Shown here piece by piece: positions 1-8,554 of a stretch of DNA of 64,000 nucleotides (position 1 is its first letter; each line of letters opens with the position of its first letter). A model generated the notes under the pieces. That model was given only the letters and a program-made list of their open reading frames with translations. It had not been told where the DNA came from and made no database searches. The DNA comes from Enterovirga rhinocerotis (lineage in GTDB: Bacteria; Pseudomonadota; Alphaproteobacteria; Rhizobiales; Beijerinckiaceae): the NCBI RefSeq assembly GCF_004363955.1, contig NZ_SNZR01000011.1:1-64000 (forward strand), in the 5' to 3' direction. The translations under genes and the position numbers were made by a program.

Positions 1-181
1 ATGGCTTCGATGCCGGGAGCGGGCAGGCGTACGCCCCGAGCTTCCGTCCTGGCGCCGGTCGTCAGATGGCGGGAGACATAGTAGCGATAGCGCACCCCCT
101 TCTTCAGGGCATGGCTCGGCGTCAGCCGCTCGCCATCCGCATCGAAGAGAAGGCCGCGCAGCGGGCTCGGATCGCGACCGG
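1..181 (-). pseudogene. Serine recombinase C-terminal fragment (runs off left edge)
   Basis: Reading the minus strand gives a stretch containing LLFDADGERLTPSH, then KKGVRYRYYVSR and RLPAPGIE. This is the C-terminal zinc-ribbon/coiled-coil part of large resolvase-type site-specific recombinases found beside DUF2924 genes in alphaproteobacteria. The reading frame enters abruptly at about 180, directly after DUF2924-like coding in another frame, so the N-terminal catalytic serine domain is absent. It continues beyond base 1, so its true end is not visible. I read it as a deletion relic of an integrated element. Confidence 0.6.
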
Positions 182-184
182 CGC

Positions 185-444
185 GATCGGTTCGATCGGT
201 CCGACTGCTTCAGGCTCGCGCGGGACATGCCACCGAACATCCGCTCCTGGATGCCGTAGGCGATGGCTCGGACGAGGAGGTCCCGGCTGAAGCGAGGCGG
301 GTCGGTGCCGAAGAGCCGACGCCATTCGGCGCGAAGATCGGTGACGCTTGCCTGTTCCAGACCCTGGAGCTGAGACGCCAGCGATGCGGATGACGCCGCG
401 GGATTGCCTGCGGCTGCCCGGTTGGTCTGCATCGATCGCATCAT
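185..444 (-). pseudogene. DUF2924 family protein, N-terminal relic
   Basis: From an ATG at 444 the minus strand reads through TDLRAEWRRLFGTDPPRFSR and DLLVRAIAYGIQERMFGGMS, the conserved N-terminal core of DUF2924 proteins, which are usually encoded just upstream of a serine recombinase. After about 80 residues the similarity stops and recombinase C-terminal sequence follows in a different frame, so an internal deletion has removed the end of this gene and most of the recombinase. The ATG overlaps the stop of an upstream frame by 4 bases (ATGA), the coupling expected of an intact ancestral operon. Confidence 0.6.
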
Positions 445-670
445 CGGACCGCCTCGCTGGTCCCGATCCGATAAGCCGTCCGACCGTCCTCCCGCTTGCT
501 CTTGGCCAGCACCTGGCCGGACGAGCGCAGGCGGGCACCTCGTCGATATCCATCGCGATCCGCAGGGCCTGCTGCTCCGATCCGCTCTTGGCGCAGACGA
601 CCGCTGCTCTGCCGGTCGAAGAGGTGACGTGTCTCGCACGAATGCGTCTTCGCGATCGATGCTTTCGAAG
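441..670 (-). pseudogene. Possible DUF3489-like gene end
   Basis: The frame ending at 441 has a C-terminus reading LAKSKREDGRTAYRIGTSE, which resembles the small DUF3489 proteins that precede DUF2924 and recombinase genes. The rest of the frame up to about 670 is not recognisable and shifts between frames. The 4-base overlap with the DUF2924 start supports the gene order. Bases 671-790 hold nothing I can identify. Confidence 0.3.
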
Positions 671-790
671 TTGAGGCCTCAGAGCGGCGGATGAGATGAT
701 CCGGTGCAGCGTCTGGCAGACTCCGCGTGGTGGATCAGTCGGCCAAGGTCCTGGCTTCGCGGAGGTTTAACGAGCGGGTTTGCATCGAGG

Positions 791-1702
791 TCATGCTGCG
801 TCGGACCGATCGGCGGACTTGTACCGCTCCTCGAGGAGGTCATAGTCGGGCTTGGCAACGATCCGCTGACGTTCGGCGAAGCTCGCCAGGGCGTCTTCGA
901 TGCCCCAGAGGGAGCCTTGCGCCTTGAGGTGGCCGAGCGTCTCCTGCATCGCGCGAAGCGATGCCTGCAACGCGGCATTGGCATAGAGGGCCAGCGAGAA
1001 GCCGAGCCGGCGAAGTTCCGCCTGAGAGATTTCCGGCGTCTTGCCGCCGATGACGATGTTGACGACCTGTGGGGCGGAAAGCTGCCCGACGAGCGTCAGT
1101 TCTGACAGATTGAGGGGCGCCTCGACGAAGATTACGTCGGCCCCGGCCTCCCGATAGTATTCTGCACGTTCCAGCGCGCGGTCAAGACCTTCGACGGCTC
1201 TCGCATCGGTCCTGGCGATGATCTGCAGGTTGGGGTCGTGCCGTGCGTCGACGGCTGCCTTGATCTTGCTCGCCATCTCCTGCTGCGAGATCACGGCCTT
1301 ACCTTCGAAATGCCCGCATTTTTTTGGGAAGACCTGGTCCTCGATCTGGACCGCGGAGGCGCCGGCACGTTCGAGGGTGGCGATGACCCGCCCGACATTG
1401 ATGGCGTTGCCGAAGCCCGTATCGATATCCACGATCAACGGTAGGGAGCAGACGTCGGAGATCCGAACCACGACGTCGTTGAGTTCCGTGACCGTCAGAA
1501 GGCCGATATCGGGCAGGCCGAGATGGGTGTTCGCAACGCCTGCCCCGGTGACGTAGACGGCCTCGAATCCGAGATCCTCGATGACGCGCGCCGTCAACGC
1601 GTTGGCCGCTCCGGGAGCCAGAACGGCGCGCCGTTCCGAGAGGCATCGACGGAGATGCGCGCGAGCAGCCCCAAGCCCGGCCGCCCCTCGTTCACCTTTC
1701 AT
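791..1702 (-). CDS. Isocitrate lyase/PEP mutase family protein (PrpB-like)
   Basis: A 303-residue TIM-barrel lyase of the isocitrate lyase/PEP mutase superfamily. The family signature KKCGH is present with its catalytic Cys at about residue 129, and the metal-binding stretch DIDTGFG lies at 92-98. Relatives cleave 2-methylisocitrate, 2,3-dimethylmalate or oxaloacetate, giving pyruvate or succinate-type products; the exact substrate is not decided here. The start at 1702 is chosen because AGAGGA lies about 7 bases upstream and homologues start near here; the frame stays open to 1801 but lacks a better site. It is divergent from the GntR gene, with a GntR-type operator at 1765. PrpD- and PrpF-like genes nearby suggest it performs the last C-C cleavage. 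Confidence 0.85.
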   Translation of the reverse strand: MKGERGAAGLGAARAHLRRCLSERRAVLAPGAANALTARVIEDLGFEAVYVTGAGVANTHLGLPDIGLLTVTELNDVVVRISDVCSLPLIVDIDTGFGNAINVGRVIATLERAGASAVQIEDQVFPKKCGHFEGKAVISQQEMASKIKAAVDARHDPNLQIIARTDARAVEGLDRALERAEYYREAGADVIFVEAPLNLSELTLVGQLSAPQVVNIVIGGKTPEISQAELRRLGFSLALYANAALQASLRAMQETLGHLKAQGSLWGIEDALASFAERQRIVAKPDYDLLEERYKSADRSDAA

Positions 1703-1764
1703 CGCCCATCCTCTGGTTACGAGCCCGATCGCCCCTTGATAGGTGAGAGAGGCAGTTTTTTCAA

Positions 1765-1774
1765 CTGTTGACAA
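1765..1774. promoter_or_regulatory. Putative GntR operator, site 1
   Basis: CTGTTGACAA, an inverted repeat of the FadR/GntR type (TTGT-NN-ACAA with one mismatch), lies in the divergent gap between the PrpB-like lyase and the GntR regulator. It is one of seven related sites in the first 22 kb. Confidence 0.6.
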
Positions 1775-1926
1775 TACGGCGGCGCGCGCATCGTCCGACA
1801 TCCTCTTCGGCAGCCCGCAGGCCGGGGGCGTCCTCGCCTTGGACGGGCGGCGGCGGTGCTGCTAAGCGTGGCAGGATCGGCATCTGCCCCGTCAGGGATC
1901 GGGCGCGTTGCTCCCACGGTGCGGGC

Positions 1927-2613
1927 ATGGAACCAGGCAATATCAGCGGTCGCACATTGGCGGATCGGGCCTTCGAATGGCTCGAAGAGGCCATCATCAA
2001 AGGCGACTATCCTCCGGAATTCAGGCTCGACGAGGGGGCGCTGGCGAAATCCTTCGGGATCAGCCGGGGGCCGGTCCGCGAGGCGATCCGCCGGCTCGAA
2101 GGGAAGAAGCTCGTCGAGCGCGTGCCGCATATCGGCGCGCGGGTGACGTCCTTGACGGATTCCGATCTCGTCGAACTCTTCTTCGTTCGCGAGGCGCTGG
2201 AGGGCATGGCCTGCCGGCTGGCGACCGAGCGGATGAGCGACGAGGATTTGCAGGCCCTGTCGGCCCTCTTGGAAGGGCACGCATCATCCGGCGCGCTCAA
2301 GGCGGGCGAGAGCTACTACCAGCGCCCGGGCGATTTCGACTTCCACTTCCGAATCATCCAGGGCAGCCGCAATCCGAAGCTGATCGCGATGCTCTGCGAC
2401 GACCTCTATCATCTGCTTCGGATCTATCGGTATCGCTCCAGCTCGCGGAGGGGCCGGGCGAGTCAGGCCCTCAAGGAGCATCGCTCCATCGTCAAGGCGA
2501 TGCTGGCGCGAAAGCCCGATCTCGCCGAGCATGAAATGCGGGCCCATCTCCAGCACGCGCGCCTCGCCATCCAGCCTCCCCCCAAGAAGAACGACCCGTC
2601 CGTTGACGATTAA
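1927..2613 (+). CDS. GntR family transcriptional regulator, FCD type
   Basis: A 228-residue regulator. An N-terminal winged helix-turn-helix (about residues 10-75) contains the GntR signature FGISRGPVREAIRRLE, and a helical C-terminal effector-binding FCD-type domain (about 90-215) follows. The frame is open further upstream, but the ATG at 1927 gives the usual family length; no strong ribosome site is visible. FadR-subfamily GntR proteins bind TTGT-NN-ACAA-like inverted repeats. Such repeats occur in seven intergenic gaps from 1.7 to 21.7 kb, including directly before and after this gene. I infer that it is the local regulator, probably a repressor relieved by a pathway acid. Confidence 0.9.
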   Translation: MEPGNISGRTLADRAFEWLEEAIIKGDYPPEFRLDEGALAKSFGISRGPVREAIRRLEGKKLVERVPHIGARVTSLTDSDLVELFFVREALEGMACRLATERMSDEDLQALSALLEGHASSGALKAGESYYQRPGDFDFHFRIIQGSRNPKLIAMLCDDLYHLLRIYRYRSSSRRGRASQALKEHRSIVKAMLARKPDLAEHEMRAHLQHARLAIQPPPKKNDPSVDD

Positions 2614-2619
2614 TGTTGA

Positions 2620-2629
2620 ATGTTGACAA
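2620..2629. promoter_or_regulatory. Putative GntR operator, site 2
   Basis: ATGTTGACAA lies just after the gntR stop codon and before the epimerase gene, within a short cluster of related half-sites (GTTGAC at 2602, GTTGAA at 2615). Confidence 0.5.
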
Positions 2630-2767
2630 TGAATGGGAGGGGCGGATAACCCCGCATTGAGGTCGGCCAGCGAGAGCCGTTCGATGGTGGGACGGGTCGT
2701 CGCCAGCGTGGCGGGGACGGCTCGCCTCACGGCGACCGGGACCGGTGCGGCCGCGCGGGAGGTGCTC

Positions 2768-3781
2768 ATGGCGGGTCCAAAGGCGGGGCGAACGGCGGAA
2801 GGGCGCACGTTCCTGATCACAGGTGGCGCCAGCCTGATCGGGTCGCATCTCGCGGATCAGCTCCTGGATCGGGGAGCCGCCGAGGTCCGGCTGCTGGAGA
2901 ACTTCGCTCTCGGCAGCCCGGACACCATCGCGCATTTGTTGGAGGATCGGCGGGTCCGGCTGATCCGCGGCGACATCACGCGCCTCAACGAACTCCTCGA
3001 CGCGTCGAAGGGTGTCGACGGCCTGTTCGCGCTGGCCGGCTTCCTGACCTTGCCGATGTCGCAGAACCCCGCGCTCGGCGTGCAGATCAACGCGCTCGGC
3101 GTCGTCAACACGCTGGAGGCGGCTCGCCACGCCGGTGTCGGCCGCGTCGTCTTCTCGTCGTCGACGGCCGCCTACGGCAATGCGCAGGCGGAGGCGCTGG
3201 ACGAGGATGTGGGCTTCGTCAGCGCAGGGCTCGGCCCGGCCTCGATGGTCTACAGCTCCAGCAAGCTCCTGGGCGAAGCTCTGTGTGGGCTCTACGCCAA
3301 GACCTACGGTCTCGAAACCAATGTGCTGCGGTTCGCGTCCGTCTATGGCGAACGGCAGCACGGCAGGGCCGTGAACGCCAACTACATCGCGCAGCTCTAC
3401 GAGACGGTCAGGACCGGCCGGCCGCCCGAGATTCCCGGCGACGGCTCGGAGGTGCACGATTACATCCACGTCACCGATGTCGCGGCCGCCCTGTTCGCGG
3501 CCTATACGAGCGAGGCCCATGGCCTGACGCTGAACATCTCGACCGATGTCGACACGACGCTGACCGAACTCGTGGGTCACGTCCTCGAGGCCATGGGGCG
3601 GCCCGATCTCGCGCCGGTCTATCGGGACGATACCCGCGCGGTGCGGTCCTACACGGCCACGCGGCTGCGCTTCGCCAATCGGCGGGCGGCGGAGACGATC
3701 GGCTGGACGCCGAAGGTGTCCGTGCGGGCGGGCGTCAAGCGCTTCGTGACCTGGCTCGACGGGCAGCAGGGAGCCGCCTGA
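2768..3781 (+). CDS. NAD-dependent epimerase/dehydratase family protein
   Basis: A 337-residue extended-SDR enzyme. The N-terminal nucleotide-binding motif GGASLIGSH is intact, as is the catalytic YSSSK in the middle, with the preceding serine-rich strand SSSTAAYG. Family members interconvert or dehydrate sugar nucleotides (GalE-like), but many act on other hydroxy compounds. The start at 2768 is chosen for GGGAGGT about 5 bases upstream; the frame is open back to 2633 without similar support. It follows the GntR gene with an operator-like site in the gap, so it may act in the GntR-controlled pathway rather than in cell-wall sugar metabolism. It converges on the Bug gene downstream. Confidence 0.8.
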   Translation: MAGPKAGRTAEGRTFLITGGASLIGSHLADQLLDRGAAEVRLLENFALGSPDTIAHLLEDRRVRLIRGDITRLNELLDASKGVDGLFALAGFLTLPMSQNPALGVQINALGVVNTLEAARHAGVGRVVFSSSTAAYGNAQAEALDEDVGFVSAGLGPASMVYSSSKLLGEALCGLYAKTYGLETNVLRFASVYGERQHGRAVNANYIAQLYETVRTGRPPEIPGDGSEVHDYIHVTDVAAALFAAYTSEAHGLTLNISTDVDTTLTELVGHVLEAMGRPDLAPVYRDDTRAVRSYTATRLRFANRRAAETIGWTPKVSVRAGVKRFVTWLDGQQGAA

Positions 3782-3794
3782 GGTCGGCCGCCCG

Positions 3795-4784
3795 TCATTG
3801 CGGCGCGATGCCGGCGGCCCTGGTCACGCCGGTCCATTTGTCCATCTCCGCCTCGATGAAGCGGGTGAACGCCGCTGCGCTGTCATCCTCGACGAGGTCC
3901 GTCCCCTCCTGCGCGAAGGCCGCCTTCAAGGCCGGCACGGCGAGGGTCCTGTGGACTGCGCTGCGAAGCCGGCCGGTGATCTCCGCAGGTGTTCCGGCCG
4001 GTGCGAACACGCCGAGCCAGTTCGAGAGTTCGAGCTGCTTCATCCCCACCTCGCCGACCGCCGGGATCTGCGGCATCAGGTCGGAGCGCGCGGTGCCGGT
4101 ATTGGCGAGCGCTCGCAGGCTCCCCGCCCTGACCTGTTCGAAGACGACGGAGATGTTGCCGAACATCATGTCGACCCGTCCGCTGAGAAGATCGGGCATC
4201 GCGGCGGCGGCTCCGCGATAGGGGACGTGGACGAGATCGACGCCCGCGGCCTGTTTGAGCTGCTCGCCGCCCAGATGCGCCGTCGTGCCGCTCCCGCCCG
4301 AGGCATAGCTGAGCGGCCGCCCCTCTGCGCCCCGCCGACGCGCGAGCGCCACGAGGCCGGCCATGTCGCGCACGTCGAGTGCAGGATGGACCACGACGAC
4401 ATTGGGAAAGGTGATGAACCGGGTGACGGGCTCGAAGCTGCGGATCGGGTGATAGGGCAAGGCCTTGTAGACCCCGAGATTGATCGCATGGGTGCCGACC
4501 GTGCCGATCCCGAGCGTGTAGCCGTCGGCCGGTGCCGACGCGACGCGCTGCATGCCGTTGATGCCGCCCGCGCCGACCACGTTCTCGACGATGACGGGGA
4601 CGCCGAGCACCGTCTCGAGGCCCTGGCCGAGACGCCGTGCGCCGATATCCGACGACGTGCCGGGGGAGAAGGGGACGACGAGCTTGATCGGGCGCGTCGG
4701 GAAGGCCTGCCCATGGGCGGCGTCGGCCGGAAGCCAGATGGCGGCCAGGGCCGCGAGAAGAACAGCCCGTGCCGAGATCCGCAT
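3795..4784 (-). CDS. Tripartite tricarboxylate transporter substrate-binding protein (Bug/TctC)
   Basis: A 329-residue periplasmic binding protein of the Bug family. A signal peptide (about residues 1-25, ending near HGQA) is followed by FPTRPIKLVVPFSPGTSSD, the typical N-terminus. Bug proteins capture carboxylic acids, either for a TctAB permease or as sensors. No tctA or tctB gene occurs in this window. The start at 4784 is chosen because it begins the signal peptide directly and has GGAAAGGG upstream. It is the last gene of the minus-strand operon prpF-lactonase-prpD-prpD-bug, which suggests that the ligand is a substrate or product of those enzymes. Confidence 0.88.
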   Translation of the reverse strand: MRISARAVLLAALAAIWLPADAAHGQAFPTRPIKLVVPFSPGTSSDIGARRLGQGLETVLGVPVIVENVVGAGGINGMQRVASAPADGYTLGIGTVGTHAINLGVYKALPYHPIRSFEPVTRFITFPNVVVVHPALDVRDMAGLVALARRRGAEGRPLSYASGGSGTTAHLGGEQLKQAAGVDLVHVPYRGAAAAMPDLLSGRVDMMFGNISVVFEQVRAGSLRALANTGTARSDLMPQIPAVGEVGMKQLELSNWLGVFAPAGTPAEITGRLRSAVHRTLAVPALKAAFAQEGTDLVEDDSAAAFTRFIEAEMDKWTGVTRAAGIAPQ

Positions 4785-4827
4785 GGTTCGCCCTTTCCTG
4801 CCGAAGCGCCCGGAACGCCCGCTGGCC

Positions 4828-6243
4828 TCAGGTCCTGATCGCGGCACGTCCGAGGGATCGCGCCAGGGGCGCGAGCGTTGGGGAGTCGAAAGCCGCGCGA
4901 AGACGGGGAAGAAGCTCCCGGGCCGTCTCGTCGCCGCTCGCGGCTCCGACGAGCGACAGGAACTTGGCGTCGATCTCTCCCGAGGACATTCGGTTCTCGG
5001 GCATGCCCTTGGAATGGTCGACGCGCCGTCGGAACGAGCGTCCGTCCTTCAGGCGGATGGTGACGATCCCGGCATAGAGAGCCGGGTAGACGGCATCCAT
5101 CTCCGCATCGACCTCGACGTCGATGCGCGCGATCAGCGCGTTGAGGGACGAGTCGCCCAGTCGGTGCGGCGTGAACTGCTCGATCAGCGCCGTCCCGTCC
5201 GCCAGCGCGACCGCGACGTTGTAGCGGATGCTCATCTGCGCGTTGAGCACGGTGCTCTGCCGATAGGGAAACCCCGTCTGACGCTCGACCACACGGCTGA
5301 TCCCGACGAGCACGCGATCGATGTCGTCGGCGCAGAAGCCTTCCTCCCGACGGAGCGCGATCGCGGCATCCACGGCGGCGTGATTGCTGCCGCAGCAGGA
5401 ATAGGGCTTGAACGCCGCCCCCTCGAGCCGCCAGACCCGGCCGAGTTCGCGGGCCACCTCCGCCGGGCGCGGGTCGTCCGACATGGCGACGAAGAAGCCG
5501 CCGTCGCTGGTCTCGAGGATCTGGCGCGGCCCCTCGAAGCCCCTCGCAGCAAGTTGGGCGGCGACGATTCCGGCCTGCGCCGCCCGCCCCGGATGGAGGC
5601 GCTTGCTCATCGCGCCATCGGCGTTGAAAGCCCACAGGCCTGCCGATTGCGTGCCGGCGAGGCCCAGCGCGCTCGCGACGGTCCAGGCGTCGAGGCCGAG
5701 GGCGACCGCGGAAGCCGCCGCCGCCCCGAACGTTCCCGTGGTGCCGGTCAGATGCCAGCCGCGCATGCGGGACGAGTTCGGATTGGTCGCGAGGCTGACG
5801 CGGTTCATGACCTCGTAGCCGGCGGCGAGGGCGCGGAGCGCGGTCTCGCCGGAGAGGTCGTCGCGTTCGGCGAAGGCGAACACGGCCGGCAGGATGGCCG
5901 CGCCCGGATGGATCTTGGCGCGGCTGTGATCGTCGAAATCGAAGCCGTGAATCGCCGTGCCGACGGCGAGGGCGGCATTGGCGACGGAGACTCGGCGACC
6001 GGCGGCCCCCCAGAGCGACGCCTCCTGGGGGCCGCCCTGCGCCTCTGCGAAGCCCTGGACGATGCGGCACGCGTCCGTGGTCAGGCCGAAGAGGCCGCAT
6101 CCGACCGAGTCGACGAGGGCGTCTTCGAGCACCGACCGGACGCCGTCCGGCACGCCGCCGCGTCCGACCGACTCGACGAAGACCGCAAGATCCGCGGTCG
6201 GGCCGGGGACCAGAGCCGGTGGAGGGGCGATCGAGCCGTGCAT
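4828..6243 (-). CDS. MmgE/PrpD family protein (copy 1)
   Basis: A 471-residue protein of the MmgE/PrpD family, whose known members dehydrate 2-methylcitrate or act as cis-aconitate/iminodisuccinate-type lyases in the cytoplasm. The family N-terminal helical domain is visible (VGCGLFGLTTDACRIV, then GTAIHGFDFDDHSRAKIHPG with the conserved Asp/His cluster). A strong ribosome site, GAGGAGG, lies 6 bases before the ATG. It follows the second PrpD copy by only 10 bases and precedes the Bug gene, in one operon. The two copies are diverged paralogues and may form a hetero-oligomer or handle successive steps. Confidence 0.85.
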   Translation of the reverse strand: MHGSIAPPPALVPGPTADLAVFVESVGRGGVPDGVRSVLEDALVDSVGCGLFGLTTDACRIVQGFAEAQGGPQEASLWGAAGRRVSVANAALAVGTAIHGFDFDDHSRAKIHPGAAILPAVFAFAERDDLSGETALRALAAGYEVMNRVSLATNPNSSRMRGWHLTGTTGTFGAAAASAVALGLDAWTVASALGLAGTQSAGLWAFNADGAMSKRLHPGRAAQAGIVAAQLAARGFEGPRQILETSDGGFFVAMSDDPRPAEVARELGRVWRLEGAAFKPYSCCGSNHAAVDAAIALRREEGFCADDIDRVLVGISRVVERQTGFPYRQSTVLNAQMSIRYNVAVALADGTALIEQFTPHRLGDSSLNALIARIDVEVDAEMDAVYPALYAGIVTIRLKDGRSFRRRVDHSKGMPENRMSSGEIDAKFLSLVGAASGDETARELLPRLRAAFDSPTLAPLARSLGRAAIRT

Positions 6244-6253
6244 GATGGCCTCC

Positions 6254-7612
6254 TCAGGCGGCTTGCCGGGTGGGAATGGTGGTGCGCAACACCTCGCCGA
6301 TGCCGGACAGGCTCTCGATCCGGTCCACCGCTCGGATCATGTCCGATACGGCCCCTTCGCCGATGACGGGATCGCCGAGAAGGTGGACCTTCCGGTTCAT
6401 CTCCTCGGGCGTCATCGGATTGGCGATCGAGCCTTTCGGGTGGTCGATCTGGCTGCTGAGCTCCGCGCCGCCCTCGGTCCTGAGCGTCATCAGGCAGGAC
6501 ACGCCCCGCGGAAGGGTTTCGTCCGCCACCACCTCGACCATGTCCGACAGCCGGCGGATCTCGGGGTCGGCGAGCTTGCTGTTCTGATACTGAGGAAAGA
6601 AGGCTGCCCCTTCGATGAGGGCGACGGCGACGGAATAAGGCAGGCTCACCTGGGCCTCGTGATAGGTCTTGGGGCGCGTGTTCAGGTGATAATGGGCCCA
6701 GGCCGGGTGACGCCGCATCGTGATGGACCGCGCGGCCGACAGCGGCTCCGTCAACTGCCTTCGGATGTCGAGGGCGCAATCGATCGCGTTATGGATGGGC
6801 CGGGCGCACGAATAGGCCTTATATTCGATATGGATCGGAAAGGTCTTGCCGAGATCCCGGGTCAAGGCGCCGATGTCGTGCCGGTCGCTGAAGGTGCGGC
6901 AGAAGCCCCGCTCGCCGTCGAAGATGGAGGCGGTGCCTGTGAAGCCCGCCTGCGCCATCAGGGCGGCGGTGACGCCGTTGCGCGCGGCCGGGCCGGGGTT
7001 GAAGCGCTTCTGCATCGAGGGGCCGTACATCTCCATCAGCCCGGAGGCCTGCGCCCCGGCGAGGCCGAGGGCGGAGACCGTCTGCTCGACGTCGAGCTTC
7101 AGCAGACGCGCGGCGGCGATGGTCGCGCCGAACACGCCGCAGACCGGCGTCGTGTGGTAGCCCCTGTCGCGCAGGGAGAAGTTGGTGGCCTCGCTCGCGC
7201 GCGCCATCATCTCGCAGCCGGCGACGACCGCGGCGACGAAGTCCTGCCCGCTGGACTTCTCCCGTTCGGCGACGGCGAGGGCCGCGGAGACGACCGGCGG
7301 GCTGAAGTGGAACAGCGCCAGGATGTCGACGTCGTCGAGCTCGATGGAATGCGACGAGATCGCGTTGGTGAAGGCCGCATGGATCGCCGGCACCCGGGCG
7401 CCGTGTCCGATCAGTGTCGATTCCGCGGTGCCGCCGGTCGCGAGGACGAACCGGGTCGCCGCCTCGGCGCTCCCGGTCTGGCTGCCGCCCAGCGCGACGC
7501 CGAGATAATCCCGCACCAGGGCCTTGGCGTCGTCGAGGTGGTTCTGCGGAATGTCCTCGACCTTCAGGTGGACGAAATGATCGGCGAGACTTTCTGCGGC
7601 GGTCGAGGGCAT
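6254..7612 (-). CDS. MmgE/PrpD family protein (copy 2)
   Basis: A 452-residue MmgE/PrpD family protein, paralogous to the gene just downstream. It carries the equivalent region SSHSIELDDVDI and the family segment GVFGATIAAARLL. The frame is open to 8371, but a start at 7612 is chosen: GGAG precedes that ATG by about 10 bases, and the protein then begins at the normal family position. Members act on tricarboxylates or related hydroxy acids. It lies between the lactonase (69 bases upstream) and PrpD copy 1 (10 bases downstream), in the same operon. Confidence 0.85.
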   Translation of the reverse strand: MPSTAAESLADHFVHLKVEDIPQNHLDDAKALVRDYLGVALGGSQTGSAEAATRFVLATGGTAESTLIGHGARVPAIHAAFTNAISSHSIELDDVDILALFHFSPPVVSAALAVAEREKSSGQDFVAAVVAGCEMMARASEATNFSLRDRGYHTTPVCGVFGATIAAARLLKLDVEQTVSALGLAGAQASGLMEMYGPSMQKRFNPGPAARNGVTAALMAQAGFTGTASIFDGERGFCRTFSDRHDIGALTRDLGKTFPIHIEYKAYSCARPIHNAIDCALDIRRQLTEPLSAARSITMRRHPAWAHYHLNTRPKTYHEAQVSLPYSVAVALIEGAAFFPQYQNSKLADPEIRRLSDMVEVVADETLPRGVSCLMTLRTEGGAELSSQIDHPKGSIANPMTPEEMNRKVHLLGDPVIGEGAVSDMIRAVDRIESLSGIGEVLRTTIPTRQAA

Positions 7613-7680
7613 GTCTTCACTCCAGCGATGGGCGATCTGGGTCTTGGAGGGGCGATCGGCGTTCAATGCTTGCCGTCCGC

Positions 7681-8505
7681 TCAGGAGGGCTCGCGAGGCG
7701 AGGGCGCGACGTCGAGCCGAACGGCGATCCCCTCCAGGTCGGGCGAGGGCGCCGGATAGCGCGCCATGACCAGCGGATCGTGCCCCGGCACGATGTGATC
7801 CGGCGTCGGCGCGGCGGCCAGGAGCTTGTCGAACCCCTCCAGCATCTCGCCGACGTGGAAGGCGGTCGGGAAGGGTCGCAGGCGCTCGAGATTTTCGTAG
7901 AAGTGGCTCACGTCGGAAGCGAGGACCACGACCCCGCGCCGCGTGTTCACGGTGACGAATTGCAGCCCCGCCGAATGGCCGCCCGCGGCATGCAGCCCGA
8001 TGCCCGGAGCAAGAGCGGCCGAGCCGGTATAGAAGACGACGCGATGCGCGTAGTTCAGCCGGACGATGCCGCAGACGTCGTCGACCTCGAAGGCATGCGA
8101 CAGGCGCGGATAGCGCATGTAGCGGCCCACCGCATAATGCAGTTCCGGCTCCTGCAGGTGGAAGCGCGCGGCCGGAAAGCGATCGAAATTGCCGACGTGA
8201 TCGTAGTGCAGATGGCTCAGCACCACGTCCTCGACCGTGTCGGGGTCGACCCCGACCAGCCGCAGCGCCTCGACCGGACAGCGGAGGAAGGTCCGTCCCC
8301 GTCGCGCGGCGACCTCCGCGTTGAAGCCGGCATCGATCACGACGCTTCGCTCCGGGGAGACGGCGGCCCACAGGAAGTAATCCATCGGCATCGCCCCTTC
8401 GTGAGGGTCGCCGCCCATGAAGTGATCCCTGCGCTGGCCTCCGCGCGTGGCGTAGCGGATCGCATAGAGCTCGTAGGTCGGGGCCGGCGTCACGCCGATG
8501 GTCAT
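7681..8505 (-). CDS. Metallo-beta-lactamase fold lactonase (AHL-lactonase family), copy 1
   Basis: A 274-residue metallo-hydrolase. The zinc-binding motif SHLHYDHVGN (HxHxDH) is intact, and further ligands lie in GGHSAGLQ, ASDVSH and IVPGHDP. Its fold and length match the N-acyl-homoserine lactonase family, but its setting within a catabolic operon makes hydrolysis of a pathway lactone more likely than quorum quenching. The start at 8505 is chosen for AGGAG 6 bases upstream; an ATG at 8529 is possible. A paralogue under a similar operator lies at 20802-21599. Confidence 0.82.
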   Translation of the reverse strand: MTIGVTPAPTYELYAIRYATRGGQRRDHFMGGDPHEGAMPMDYFLWAAVSPERSVVIDAGFNAEVAARRGRTFLRCPVEALRLVGVDPDTVEDVVLSHLHYDHVGNFDRFPAARFHLQEPELHYAVGRYMRYPRLSHAFEVDDVCGIVRLNYAHRVVFYTGSAALAPGIGLHAAGGHSAGLQFVTVNTRRGVVVLASDVSHFYENLERLRPFPTAFHVGEMLEGFDKLLAAAPTPDHIVPGHDPLVMARYPAPSPDLEGIAVRLDVAPSPREPS

Positions 8506-8554
8506 GGCGTCTCCTGCTGTCTTCGGCATCGGGGCGTCCGCCCCGCCGGGGCGT

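Noticed and set aside
4552-7759. Long plus-strand frames opposite the PrpD-like genes.
   Set aside because: No recognisable domains and Arg/Ala/Gly-biased. The minus-strand genes have ribosome sites, family motifs and operon spacing.
7681-8505. A quorum-quenching role for the AHL-lactonase-like protein.
   Set aside because: No quorum-sensing genes are nearby, and the gene is embedded in a catabolic operon with a second copy under the same operator type.
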